A stretch of DNA of 64,000 nt from Pseudobdellovibrionaceae bacterium (GTDB taxonomy: Bacteria; Bdellovibrionota; Bdellovibrionia; Bdellovibrionales; UBA1609). Within the stretch, counting starts at the first letter, position 1. Each line of letters starts with the position of its first letter. The stretch lies in assembly GCA_020635075.1 (NCBI GenBank), contig JACKAM010000001.1, forward strand, positions 1,984,001 to 2,048,000. Direction: 5' to 3'. Shown piece by piece: positions 1 to 8,461 of the stretch. Below the pieces are notes generated by a model that saw only the letters and a program-made list of their open reading frames with translations, was not told where the DNA came from and made no database searches. A program made the translations under genes and the position numbers.

Positions 1-99
1 ACTGAGCTGCGTGGTGTCGAATAAGCCAAAGGCTCTAAATCCCTCAAAAAAATCACTTGGAGAAGTGCGGCAAATTAGGCCTAAAGCGACATCAACCTG

Positions 100-549
100 C
101 TAGGATTTGAGATGGGCCACGATGGCCCTATAGGCAGTCTCGATAAAAACCCGCGATTCCGGATCAACCTGAGCGAGACTCTCCTCGAAAGCTGCCTTGA
201 CCTTCTCAATGGAGCTTCCTGCAGGTAAGCCTAAGACCTCATAGGCATCCCAGGAGTGACCATTGTAGTTAAAAATGACATTAAGGGATTTACCCACCTG
301 GGTCCTTCTCTGTGCAGGTTCGTCTTCGAGAACTTCACTCTCGACTGGTGATTTTGAGCCAATGCTGATGGTGCTACCCGCTCCAGAAGCCTGCGCGGCG
401 CCATCCACTTGGCCCGACTTCAGGCTCAAGCGCATACCGGAGCGAGGTCTTCGCCGCAGGAGGTAGAACAGCACCAGGGTCAGCACCACCCCGTTCAAAA
501 TCAGGAAATCTTTGACGTTGGGATCCACTACCCTATTATTGGACCCCAC
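100..549 (-). CDS. membrane-anchored degenerate J-domain protein
   Basis: 149 residues. One hydrophobic helix (about residues 14-32) followed by basic residues gives an N-out/C-in membrane anchor. A low-complexity Ser/Gly/Glu linker follows, and the last 55 residues read like a DnaJ domain (WDAYEVLGLPAGSS, then an amphipathic helix and a final helix with TAYRAI). The HPD tripeptide that stimulates Hsp70 ATPase is absent: the loop reads AQVDPES. It is therefore either a J-like protein that cannot activate DnaK or a protein using the fold for binding only. It is transcribed divergently from the Mrp-type ATPase 80 bp away. Nothing in the 99 bases beyond its stop can be assigned. The family call is moderate; the function is unknown. 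Confidence 0.6.
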   Translation of the reverse strand: MGSNNRVVDPNVKDFLILNGVVLTLVLFYLLRRRPRSGMRLSLKSGQVDGAAQASGAGSTISIGSKSPVESEVLEDEPAQRRTQVGKSLNVIFNYNGHSWDAYEVLGLPAGSSIEKVKAAFEESLAQVDPESRVFIETAYRAIVAHLKS

Positions 550-629
550 TTGTTAATTTTCAAGTCCCGGTCGGCGCCAGGTTGTGATAGGAGAGCTGGG
601 ACCACAATTCTAACTAAGGACGACTTGAT

Positions 630-1424
630 ATGGCTCAAAACCCCTTTGAACAGCAGGCACCCATCCCTGGAATTCGCCACATCATTGCCGTGGGCTCAGG
701 AAAGGGCGGGGTGGGAAAGAGCACTGTCGCCGTCAACCTTGCCTTGGCTCTTGGTCGCGACCACAAGGTCGGTCTATTGGATGCGGACCTCTATGGCCCA
801 AGCATTCCCCGTATGTTGGGTGCCCTCAATCAAAAACCTGAGATGACGGAAGCAGGCAAAATTGCCCCCTTGGTTCGTCACGGACTCAAACTCATGAGCA
901 TAGGTTTTTTGGTGGATGAAAACCAGGCTCTCATTTGGCGCGGCCCTATGCTCTTCAAAGCCATGGATCAGTTTTTCCGCGACGTAAACTGGGGTGACCT
1001 CGACTACCTAGTAATTGACCTTCCCCCAGGAACTGGAGACGTGGTCTTAACTATGGCACAAAAGGTTCCCGTGAATGGAGCCATCACGGTGTGCACTCCA
1101 CAAAACCTGGCCTTTGCTGATGCGAAAAAGGCGCTTGATCTTTATGACAAGGTCAATGTTCCTCAACTTGGTGTTGTGGAAAATATGGCCTACATGCTCG
1201 ATCCAGAAAGCGGTCGCAAGATTCAAATGTTTCCCAAGGGCGAAATGGATTCATATCTAGACGCCAAGGGAATTCCAAAACTAGGTGAGGTCCCCTTTCA
1301 TAGCGATGTAGCGCGAAGTTCGGAGGCCGGAATCCCAATTGTAGTCAGTCACCCCGACTCTCCGGAGGCCCAATCTTTCATTGCTATGGCCGCGAAAATT
1401 CAGGAAGAATTGCCTCCCGCCTAA
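630..1424 (+). CDS. mrp: Mrp/NBP35-type P-loop ATPase lacking CxxC
   Basis: 264 residues. The deviant Walker A motif GKGGVGKST lies at about residues 24-32, followed by the MinD/Mrp signatures DADLYGPSIP and DLPPGTGD. The family (Mrp/ApbC/NBP35) carries Fe-S clusters to apo-proteins in the cytoplasm. Two family features are missing. There is no N-terminal MIP18/DUF59 domain, so the protein starts almost at the P-loop. The CxxC that normally follows VENM(S/A)Y and holds the bridging cluster is replaced by DPES near residue 191. It may be a cluster-free paralogue rather than the main carrier. The ATG has an AAGGA ribosome site about 10 bases upstream. Confidence 0.85.
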   Translation: MAQNPFEQQAPIPGIRHIIAVGSGKGGVGKSTVAVNLALALGRDHKVGLLDADLYGPSIPRMLGALNQKPEMTEAGKIAPLVRHGLKLMSIGFLVDENQALIWRGPMLFKAMDQFFRDVNWGDLDYLVIDLPPGTGDVVLTMAQKVPVNGAITVCTPQNLAFADAKKALDLYDKVNVPQLGVVENMAYMLDPESGRKIQMFPKGEMDSYLDAKGIPKLGEVPFHSDVARSSEAGIPIVVSHPDSPEAQSFIAMAAKIQEELPPA

Positions 1425-1550
1425 TTGTGAGCCATTCACTTTGATACAAATAATTGAAAATACTAGAGTTTTTCGAATAACTCTTGGACAACCTCGACCG
1501 CTCGCGTTAATCTGAACACCAGACGATTCTAAGAGCATTGTACGTTTTTT

Positions 1551-1720
1551 AGGAGGGGTCGTTCATGCCGGGTACTCCAAGGGAATTCAACCTTGACCCG
1601 CCACCGAAGTAGGTAGGCGGAATTGAGTTTAAGCCTTTCACGCCAGAAAGTAACACGCGTTGACGGCCAGGATGCCGTCTTAGTTTCCATCTAATCCAAT
1701 GTCATCTTACCAGGAGGTCT
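1551..1720 (+). other. structured leader segment upstream of riboswitch
   Basis: This non-coding stretch between mrp and the riboswitch can form several hairpins. AATTCAA (about 1585) can pair with TTGAGTT (about 1624), enclosing CCGCC/GGCGG. GACGGC and GCCGTC near 1660-1680 form a second hairpin with a six-base loop. A strong ribosome-binding sequence and a 15-codon ORF lie inside it. It could be the 5' part of the same transcript as the riboswitch, or a separate small RNA. Assignment to a known RNA family was not possible by eye. Confidence 0.35.
1565..1612 (+). CDS. possible 15-codon leader peptide
   Basis: ATG to TAG encodes MPGTPREFNLDPPPK. AGGAGG (1551-1556) sits 8 bases before the ATG, an ideal distance, in a region with no other gene. 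The ORF spans one arm of the leader hairpin, so translation could remodel the RNA fold. Chance is a real alternative for an ORF this short: the ribosome site is better evidence than the peptide. Confidence 0.3.
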   Translation: MPGTPREFNLDPPPK

Positions 1721-1751
1721 TTTTAAGGAATTATTCTCGAGGTGATTTCTT

Positions 1752-1917
1752 CCTTTGCTCAGGGCAAACCCTTGGAAACAGGGGGGCGCAAAACCACAGG
1801 GGCTAAAGCATTTCCATGCTACGCCAGCCGCGTTGCCAGAGGTCAGGATACCCTTTACGGTTGAACATTGGAAGAATGAGTTCTCTAGCCCGCCATCGCC
1901 CGTGGCGGGTTTTTTTA
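1752..1917 (+). ncRNA. orphan cyclic-di-GMP-I (GEMM-I) riboswitch RNA, merRNA-like
   Basis: The aptamer occupies 1752-1842. The P1 stem pairs CCTTTG (1752-1757) with CAGAGG (1837-1842). The conserved core AGGGCAAACC (1761-1770) is followed by a GAAA tetraloop hairpin (CTTG-GAAA-CAGG), then GGCGCAAA, GGGGCTAAA and the tetraloop-receptor strand GCCAGCCGCGTTGCC. The specificity base within AGGGC is G, as in c-di-GMP-sensing rather than cGAMP-sensing GEMM RNAs. No ORF follows on this strand. Instead a strong terminator comes 47 bases later, so the RNA is an end product in itself. Bdellovibrio bacteriovorus makes such an orphan c-di-GMP riboswitch RNA (merRNA) at very high level in attack phase, where it was proposed to bind c-di-GMP; equivalence here is inference. 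Confidence 0.85.
1889..1917 (+). terminator. intrinsic terminator of the riboswitch RNA
   Basis: CCCGCCA pairs with TGGCGGG around a short loop and is followed by seven to eight T. It lies between the riboswitch and the convergent mltD 3' end. Confidence 0.85.
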
Positions 1918-3423
1918 TTGGGGAATAATCAATTCGCTACCAATCATGATATGCGACCGATTGGTCAACTGATTGGCTTGAGCCAGCTGGGTGATACTTG
2001 TCGAGTAACGGCGGGCAATCCCCGAAAGAGTGTCCCCACGACGAACCACATGAACCTGTCCCTTGGAGTCACTCACCACCAACTTCTGCCCAACCCGAAT
2101 CATGGAACGACGATTAAGTTGATTGAGGTCGCGAAGGGCGGCCACCGAAGTGCGGTACTTGCGGGCAATAAGACTCAAATTCTCCCCCCGCTTCACCTGA
2201 TGATGTCGGACCCTTCTTTGGGCAGCAATTCGTCTTGTCACTGAAGGGTTGGTCTGTTCGTACTTGAGATGCTCCATATTTTGCCGCTCTGGAACCCGCA
2301 GACGCTGACCCACTCGAATAAATGAACGACGACCAAGCCTATTCATGCGACGAAGAGTTCCCACTGATGTACGATGGCGCTTGGCAATTCCCGAAAGTGT
2401 GTCCCCGCGTCGAACCCGGTAACGGAATTCTGTGGCCACATACTTGGGCGGAGCCGAATAGGACATATCGACAGCCGCAAAAGCCCTATCCTTCATACCC
2501 ACGGGTACACGCAAGGTCACTTTCTTGCCCTGAGGGACGGGGATGAAATAAGTGCGATACATCGGATTGAGCTTACGCATTTCCTCATAGCTCACCCCAC
2601 TCATGCCACTCGACAATTTTTGTAGACTAATCGGCTTATCGATTTGAATCTCGTCATAAGCAAGTTCGGGCTGATAGTCGACATCACGAAAGCCATAGAC
2701 CTCAGGGTTTTTGGCGATCAAGGTCGCGGCTATAAACTTAGGCACATAATTAATCGTCTCCCGATGAAGGCGACGTCTCTTGGCCAGTTTCCAGAAATCG
2801 CGAGTGTAATACTTCATTACCGCCCGCTTCACTCGGTTTTCACCCGTGTTGTAAGAGGCCAAGGCCAGGTACCAATTGCCGAAAAGGTTGTGCAGAGCCT
2901 TGAAATAGCGTGCCGCTGCGCGAGTCGACAGGACTGGGTCCCTACGCTCATCGACAAAGGCATCGATTTGCAGTCCATAGACCTTGCCTGTACCACGTAT
3001 AAACTGCCAATACCCAACCGCGGCCGCACGACTGTTCGCGCTGGAGTTAAATCCAGATTCAATCAGAGCCACATAAACTAGATCAGTTGGTAAACCTGCA
3101 TCTTGTAACTCGCGCTTCATCATCGGCAAATAGCGGGATGACCTCTCCAGGTAGCGTTGCATATGTTTACGACCACGCCCCTGGAAGTAATCAACCCACT
3201 TTTGAACCTGCTTATTCACTTCAATGGGAATGTTGTTCTGCTCTGCTGGAGAGGCCGACAGCTCATCGTTGGCACCTTCAATCTGCTGAATCTTTTCCTG
3301 ATCTTCATCTCCCTCAAGAGTCGAGACTCGACTTCCATCGGGAGCCGTACGCAAGTGTCCACAAGCCGTCAGACCAAGTACAATCATTGATGCTAATACG
3401 ATTCGCAGTTGAATCATTCCCAC
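1915..3423 (-). CDS. mltD: MltD-like membrane-bound lytic transglycosylase lipoprotein
   Basis: 502 residues. A lipobox GLTAC puts the lipid-modified Cys at 21. The SLT/GH23 domain spans about residues 95-230. It contains the catalytic Glu122 in ALIESGFN, then GYWQFIRGTG and ASYNTGENRV, as in MltD. Three LysM domains follow at about 334-378, 407-450 and 457-500, giving strong peptidoglycan anchoring. It cleaves the MurNAc-GlcNAc bond to 1,6-anhydroMurNAc in the periplasm. It lies 155 bp downstream of the slt gene on the same strand, so the envelope operon may continue into it. Its 3' end meets the riboswitch terminator head-on. Confidence 0.92.
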   Translation of the reverse strand: MGMIQLRIVLASMIVLGLTACGHLRTAPDGSRVSTLEGDEDQEKIQQIEGANDELSASPAEQNNIPIEVNKQVQKWVDYFQGRGRKHMQRYLERSSRYLPMMKRELQDAGLPTDLVYVALIESGFNSSANSRAAAVGYWQFIRGTGKVYGLQIDAFVDERRDPVLSTRAAARYFKALHNLFGNWYLALASYNTGENRVKRAVMKYYTRDFWKLAKRRRLHRETINYVPKFIAATLIAKNPEVYGFRDVDYQPELAYDEIQIDKPISLQKLSSGMSGVSYEEMRKLNPMYRTYFIPVPQGKKVTLRVPVGMKDRAFAAVDMSYSAPPKYVATEFRYRVRRGDTLSGIAKRHRTSVGTLRRMNRLGRRSFIRVGQRLRVPERQNMEHLKYEQTNPSVTRRIAAQRRVRHHQVKRGENLSLIARKYRTSVAALRDLNQLNRRSMIRVGQKLVVSDSKGQVHVVRRGDTLSGIARRYSTSITQLAQANQLTNRSHIMIGSELIIPQ

Positions 3424-3578
3424 AGTCCTCCCAAGCCTTTAACTCTAATTTAACCCACTCCCTATCATGCCGCAACAGTGCACATCGCCATAAGTCATTG
3501 CAGTGAAAGAAGAAGGACGTAGGTCAAGGCTGATTAAAACTTAAGCACAGGTCAAAACTCTACTTTTGTAGGAAGTGA

Positions 3579-5858
3579 TCATTCGGCGGCATTACGCCAG
3601 AGAGGATTTCCCAGTTCGACTTTGCCACTTTCTAGGGTCTGATAAATGAGATAGTTCCTCATGACTGCTTTTACGTAATAACTGGTTTCAACCCAAGGCA
3701 ACTCGTCGATCCATAGACCATCAAATGGGTCATCGGAGCCGGTTTCTGAGAGTTTGTTCAAGTCCTCACGGTTGGACAGCCATTTCCGCAAGCGTCCAAT
3801 CCCCAGATTGTAGGCTGCCAAGGCGAGGGGCACATGTTTGTCAAAAGCACGAACCATGCGCTTCAGGTAGCTGGTGCCAAAATAAATATTCAACTCAGGG
3901 CTAAACAGGTCTTCAGGCAACTTCATCCTCTTTTTCCACTTTAAGTACTGTGCCGAATCCCGAGCGGTGATCGGCACAATTTGCATGAGCCCTGCCGCCT
4001 GAGCAGGACTCAAGGCCTTTGGCCTGAAAGAACTTTCCTGCTTAATCAGGGCCAACACCAAGTTGGCATCCAACTTCTCTTTGTCTGCATTCTTCTTGAT
4101 CAGGCCGACAAATTCCCGTGGATAGGAGATGGGATAGATGGCGGGACGCTGAGTCTCAGTGTCCTGATCCCAGGCCTCATTGACCAGGGCGATTGCTTTA
4201 AAGTGGTCAAAGGCCAGTCCATAGAGCCGGGCGTAAACCACCTTTTCCTCAGCTGTTTGCGGCGGAGGCAACTGAGACACTTCCGCCTGCGCCTCATCCA
4301 GCCATCCGGCCTTAAGAAAAATCTGTAGCCTTTCCCACGCCAGACTTTCGCTTTCGGTAAGCCACAGGTCCACCTTAATGGGACCCTTACTATCCTTAGG
4401 AAACTCCAGCTGACCTCCATTCTGTTCGGCCCTTGCCCGCAAACCATAGTAGGTCAAGGGATAGCGCTCGATCAGCTTTACCCCTTCTTCCTTTGCTCTT
4501 TCCACGCTTGTCTTTTCAAGCCCTCGCCACATCCAATAGCGGGATTGAAGCTCCCACTTGGATCCTTGCGGAAGTGCCAATAGCCTTTCGAAAGCGGCCA
4601 CTCCTGCCGAATACTTCTGCTGCCTCAAATAAACCATACCGAGGCGGAACAAACCCTCCGCGGCCTCTTCGGTTCCCCCATGCTGTTGGACGAGTTTTTC
4701 AAAATGCTTTCCCGCCCTTTTGTAGTCACCGAGATAAACCGCTGACTGCCCTGCGGTTAACAAAGGGTTTGCCGCGTCCCGACCTTTCTGTTGTGAAAAG
4801 GCAGCTTCAGCCAACTGCAGACTTTCCAAATAATAACCAGAGTAAAAAAGCCGCCTCGCCCACTCGCCTTGACGGCCAGGGGCCACCTTGAGCATGGGAT
4901 CCATAACTCTTTCTTTAAGCAATCGATACTTTGAATCACTCTTGGAAAGTAAATTGGAAAGAATCTCAAACACGCGATCACTGGCCCAATCTGACCTCCG
5001 ACCACCGGGGAACTCCTCCATCAACTTCACTGAATCTTCGACCGCCGCCACCAAATCTCCAGCCCCCAAAGCAGTCTTGATTCGTTCATAGAGCTCGTTT
5101 TCTTCTCCGGAAGCCTCTAGGACATCGGCTGGTGAAACCTCGACTGTGGGCTCCGGAGGACCAGGTTTCCCTTTGGCAAGTGAGGCCTTCAGGGAGTCCA
5201 AACGCTTTTGCACTGAACTCAAGGGATCAACATCAAAACTGCGAGTGTAATAGTCCAGCGCCAGGGAAAGATTTTGCTGTATAAAGGCTAACTCTCCTGC
5301 GTATCTATAGAGTTCCCCCACCTGGGACTTGTTGAGCCATCCCTTGATTTTATTGAGGCGATCAATCGTCTTCCAGGCTTGGCGCCGATTAGCTTTTAGC
5401 TCCTTCTTGAGTAGGTTCATCAGCGCCTCAACGTAGGCTTCCCGCAAAGATGGGACCTGCGGACCATGTAATAGCCAACTGGAATTACTGTCCACCTTTG
5501 CCAAAGCTTGAACCAAAGTCAGATAACGCCTCTCTTTACCCTTGGCCACCATCACCGCACATCGCAATTCCGTCACCACCAGCCAAGGACGAAAACTCTT
5601 GGCCTGCCTATTGAGGGCCGCAACTGTATCAAGACATTTTTTCCCGGCCTCCTTTTCTTCCTCTTCCTTAAGTTGCCGCAGAAGGCGAACGACCTTAGTC
5701 GACTTTTTAGACAAGGGCGCCTTATCGTAAATCCATCGTGAAGTGGGAAGATCCAAGTCGCTCGTTAAGGTCAGGGGCCGCAAATTGGACTGACCCTGGG
5801 CAATTCCCTCGAAAACCAAAGCGGCCAGTAGGGCTAACAAACACAGCCTAAGCCTCAC
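3579..5858 (-). CDS. slt: soluble lytic murein transglycosylase (Slt70-like)
   Basis: About 759 residues. A signal peptide (RLRLCLLALLAALVFEGIAQG) is followed by a long helical TPR-like superhelix of about 550 residues. The C-terminal SLT domain has the catalytic Glu in IKQESSFRP, GLMQIVP and AYNLGIGRLRKW, as in Slt70. It degrades glycan strands exolytically in the periplasm. An in-frame GTG exists at 5900, but the GTG at 5858 is preferred. It directly precedes the signal peptide, follows a G-rich stretch and overlaps the batD stop by only 11 bases. It is the last coupled gene of the MoxR-Bat operon, linking that operon to wall remodelling. Confidence 0.88.
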   Translation of the reverse strand: MRLRLCLLALLAALVFEGIAQGQSNLRPLTLTSDLDLPTSRWIYDKAPLSKKSTKVVRLLRQLKEEEEKEAGKKCLDTVAALNRQAKSFRPWLVVTELRCAVMVAKGKERRYLTLVQALAKVDSNSSWLLHGPQVPSLREAYVEALMNLLKKELKANRRQAWKTIDRLNKIKGWLNKSQVGELYRYAGELAFIQQNLSLALDYYTRSFDVDPLSSVQKRLDSLKASLAKGKPGPPEPTVEVSPADVLEASGEENELYERIKTALGAGDLVAAVEDSVKLMEEFPGGRRSDWASDRVFEILSNLLSKSDSKYRLLKERVMDPMLKVAPGRQGEWARRLFYSGYYLESLQLAEAAFSQQKGRDAANPLLTAGQSAVYLGDYKRAGKHFEKLVQQHGGTEEAAEGLFRLGMVYLRQQKYSAGVAAFERLLALPQGSKWELQSRYWMWRGLEKTSVERAKEEGVKLIERYPLTYYGLRARAEQNGGQLEFPKDSKGPIKVDLWLTESESLAWERLQIFLKAGWLDEAQAEVSQLPPPQTAEEKVVYARLYGLAFDHFKAIALVNEAWDQDTETQRPAIYPISYPREFVGLIKKNADKEKLDANLVLALIKQESSFRPKALSPAQAAGLMQIVPITARDSAQYLKWKKRMKLPEDLFSPELNIYFGTSYLKRMVRAFDKHVPLALAAYNLGIGRLRKWLSNREDLNKLSETGSDDPFDGLWIDELPWVETSYYVKAVMRNYLIYQTLESGKVELGNPLWRNAAE

Positions 5859-7752
5859 TCCGCCCCCCCGAGTTCTCCAAATCCTCACTTGATGCCACAC
5901 TTAGGCTCAGGATGTGTTCCACAATCTTGGTGGTGTTAGATGCAACTTTCTGCAGACTCTTTTTCTCTTTTAGTTCACCAATCATTTCCTCCGGGGCAAA
6001 TCCCAGAGCCTCAAGGGACGCCATGAGTTTGCGCACGGGCTCTTCCATTTCTCGGCGAACGCTCGGTGGTGCTTGAAGGAGAAGTTTTTCCAGTTCCCCC
6101 CCCCCTCCTCCCTGCTCGGAGACTTCTCCTAAAATGAAGTAAATTAAATTAGTCCCTTCCACGCCAACAGCTCTCCACTCTCCCTTGTCTGCCATCTTGT
6201 GAATGCGATCGGAACGAAGCTTAATGATTCGGGCAATGTCCTTGCCTTTCTGAAAGAGTCCAAATTGCAAGGCCGCCCACCAAAATAGTAACAGAAAAAC
6301 TCCCAAATACACGACTGGCCAAAACGCAACCTGAGGAATCGGCAGTCGCCAACTTGAGGCTTCCCATCCCAGAGCCAGATCTGGGAGAGCATCGGCTTTT
6401 TGTTTTGCAACCACCTGTCCCTCGACACTTAACGGAGTGGAGCTAATTGCCTGTTGGCCGGTAGCAGGAGTTACCGTCAAAGTCATTTCCGTCGTTTGCT
6501 TGCTATAAAACTTAGCTGATTTTGGGTCGAATAGACTCACGCTCATAGAAGGTATCTTGATTTCACCTGCCTCTCGAGGAATCAATAGAACTTCAAACTC
6601 CTTATAGCTCTGTCCATTCTTGAAGAACTTTGATTCCTTCTTGGTGTCGTAGATCTCAATCGACGGAGGCAGATCCAAAGGGGGAAGGTCTATGAGCTTG
6701 CCGTTCCCTCGTCCATCAAAGCGAACCTTAAGAGTGACCGGTTGGTTTACTGCGACGGAACTTTCTGACAGACTCGAAGACACACTAAACTGGCCAACTG
6801 CGCCACTGAAGTCAGCAGGCCTGTTCTCTTTGGGAATGGGTAGAACTTCAATAGAGACCGGTTTACTGGATTTAGTGTAAACATAAGGGCGGCCAAATCC
6901 AAAGGCCGAGTCAGTGATCACCGTACATTTTGCCTTATAGGAGTCAATTTTTGCCTTGCCAGGCTTGATGGGAAACAGGGCATAGGATGCCAAAAGAGCC
7001 TTACGATAGACAATTCCATTGATCACTTCCTGCTGAAAATCTAACCGAGTGGCAAGATCAATTTCCTCTTTCCAAAATCCATTCAGACTTGGGTATTTGA
7101 GGGTATCGATGTCACGAATGTGGCCGCGAGTATAGAGAAACCACGATGCCGTCACCTGCTCCCCAGCAAAGACCGTGGTCTTGTCCACATCAACCTGAAG
7201 AAAAAAGGACTCATTAGGGTTCGTCGGCTGAGCTTTAAATCCGGGATTATTGCGTCGCCTCAGGAGTTGAGAAAACAAATCATCCAGCTCCTCCAAGGGT
7301 TGGTTAGGGTTCCCCTGGGGCCTCTGGGCTCTCGGCAGTCCTGGAGTCGCCCCCGCCTTTTTGACAGTCACATCGATGGCTCTCGTATTGTAGGCCTGAC
7401 CGTTGACCACCACCTCTACAGGATCGATGCGGAATTGGCCCGTTCGGTTGGGGGCCAGCATATAGTTGAAGGTTCTGGTCTGCTCAACATTGAACTTACC
7501 ATTGGAAAAACTGCTTCTGGTCTCCGACGCCGACCACGAATTGATCAAATCCATATTTTTAAAAGAGGGCAATCTCGGGTCTTCCACCGTCACACTGGAA
7601 CCACTAGTAACGGATACGGCCAGGATGAAGGTGTCGCCCTCCTCCATGACATTGCGGTCCACGGTGGCGACCACTTCCACTTCATTAGCCCGTCCAAGAC
7701 TAGCGAATAACATGAAACCAAGGAGACCTATGAATTTACCAATCTTTCCCAT
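5848..7752 (-). CDS. batD: BatD-like envelope protein
   Basis: 634 residues from the ATG at 7752, chosen over upstream in-frame ATGs because AGGAGG lies 6 bases before it and a signal peptide (KIGKFIGLLGFMLFASLGRA) follows directly. The BatD/oxygen-tolerance family is recognised by N-terminal Ig-like beta domains (VVATVDRNVMEEGDTF; GEQVTASWFLYTRG), a central transmembrane helix (VAFWPVVYLGVFLLLFWW) and a cytoplasmic helical tail. BatD proteins are thought to act with the vWA proteins BatA/BatB and a MoxR chaperone on envelope assembly or stress; the molecular job is not established. The start overlaps the batC stop by 17 bases and the end overlaps slt. Confidence 0.85.
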   Translation of the reverse strand: MGKIGKFIGLLGFMLFASLGRANEVEVVATVDRNVMEEGDTFILAVSVTSGSSVTVEDPRLPSFKNMDLINSWSASETRSSFSNGKFNVEQTRTFNYMLAPNRTGQFRIDPVEVVVNGQAYNTRAIDVTVKKAGATPGLPRAQRPQGNPNQPLEELDDLFSQLLRRRNNPGFKAQPTNPNESFFLQVDVDKTTVFAGEQVTASWFLYTRGHIRDIDTLKYPSLNGFWKEEIDLATRLDFQQEVINGIVYRKALLASYALFPIKPGKAKIDSYKAKCTVITDSAFGFGRPYVYTKSSKPVSIEVLPIPKENRPADFSGAVGQFSVSSSLSESSVAVNQPVTLKVRFDGRGNGKLIDLPPLDLPPSIEIYDTKKESKFFKNGQSYKEFEVLLIPREAGEIKIPSMSVSLFDPKSAKFYSKQTTEMTLTVTPATGQQAISSTPLSVEGQVVAKQKADALPDLALGWEASSWRLPIPQVAFWPVVYLGVFLLLFWWAALQFGLFQKGKDIARIIKLRSDRIHKMADKGEWRAVGVEGTNLIYFILGEVSEQGGGGGELEKLLLQAPPSVRREMEEPVRKLMASLEALGFAPEEMIGELKEKKSLQKVASNTTKIVEHILSLSVASSEDLENSGGRSEA

Positions 7753-8461
7753 GAGGCGCCTCCTTTCGACCTTGTTCATTTTCTTCCGCCCTAATCTTTT
7801 GCTCCTGATTCTTAATCTCTTCAAGAATCTTTCTCATATCCTCCTGCGACAATTCCTTGCTTTTGAAAGGCTGTGGCTGCCGCTTTTGGTCATAGGGCCC
7901 ATCGCGATTCTGGTTCTTTTTATCTTCAGATTTGTTTTTTTCCTGATCCTCATTGTTTTGATTGCCCTTACCCTGTCCCTCACCTTCTCCGGACTGTCCC
8001 TGCCACAGGAGTTCAATGTTGGTCTTGGTCTCTTTAGAGTCGGGTCGCAAATCCAAGGCCGCCTGATAGTACTGAAGAGCGGTCTCAATCTGGCCTGCCT
8101 GGCTGGCTGCCACACCTCCATTAAAAAGGGAATAAAACTGAATCTCCGGATTACCCTCGGCAAGACGACTTGCCGTAGAAAATGACTTCAAGGCTTTCTC
8201 CGGCTCTTTGTTGGCTAAAAAGGCTATCCCCAAGTTCAAATGAATCACCGGATTAAAGGGGTCCTTCTCCAGAGCTTTCACCAGACTTCGATAACCAGAA
8301 TAGGGATTTTCTGTTCCCAAATCGGCAACGCCCTGATTGTTATCCCTAATTGAGTCCGCACTAAATCCCATAGCCACAGGACTAATAATAAGTGAGCTCA
8401 TGATGGCAACCGACAATGCCCGAATCACTATTCCTGCCCCACTTCGAATCGACCTCGCCAC
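7736..8461 (-). CDS. batC: BatC-like TPR protein
   Basis: 241 residues. A signal peptide or anchor covers residues 11-34. Two to three TPR motifs follow (HLNLGIAFLANKEPEKALKSF; FNGGVAASQAGQIETALQYYQ). The rest is a Gln/Asn/Lys/Glu-rich disordered tail typical of BatC, ending in a charged helix. It overlaps batB by 34 bases and batD by 17 bases, so it is translationally coupled on both sides. It is likely a periplasmic scaffold for the BatA/BatB vWA proteins; this is inferred from family and position. Confidence 0.75.
   Translation of the reverse strand: MARSIRSGAGIVIRALSVAIMSSLIISPVAMGFSADSIRDNNQGVADLGTENPYSGYRSLVKALEKDPFNPVIHLNLGIAFLANKEPEKALKSFSTASRLAEGNPEIQFYSLFNGGVAASQAGQIETALQYYQAALDLRPDSKETKTNIELLWQGQSGEGEGQGKGNQNNEDQEKNKSEDKKNQNRDGPYDQKRQPQPFKSKELSQEDMRKILEEIKNQEQKIRAEENEQGRKEAPHGKDW

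Noticed and set aside
1281..1538. Minus-strand frame of 85 codons overlapping the mrp 3' end
   Set aside because: No ribosome site or recognisable domain; most of it is antisense to mrp.
1501..1550. Sigma-28 (FliA) type promoter before the riboswitch RNA
   Set aside because: TTAA and CGAT occur but their spacing does not fit the consensus, so the promoter of this RNA could not be placed.
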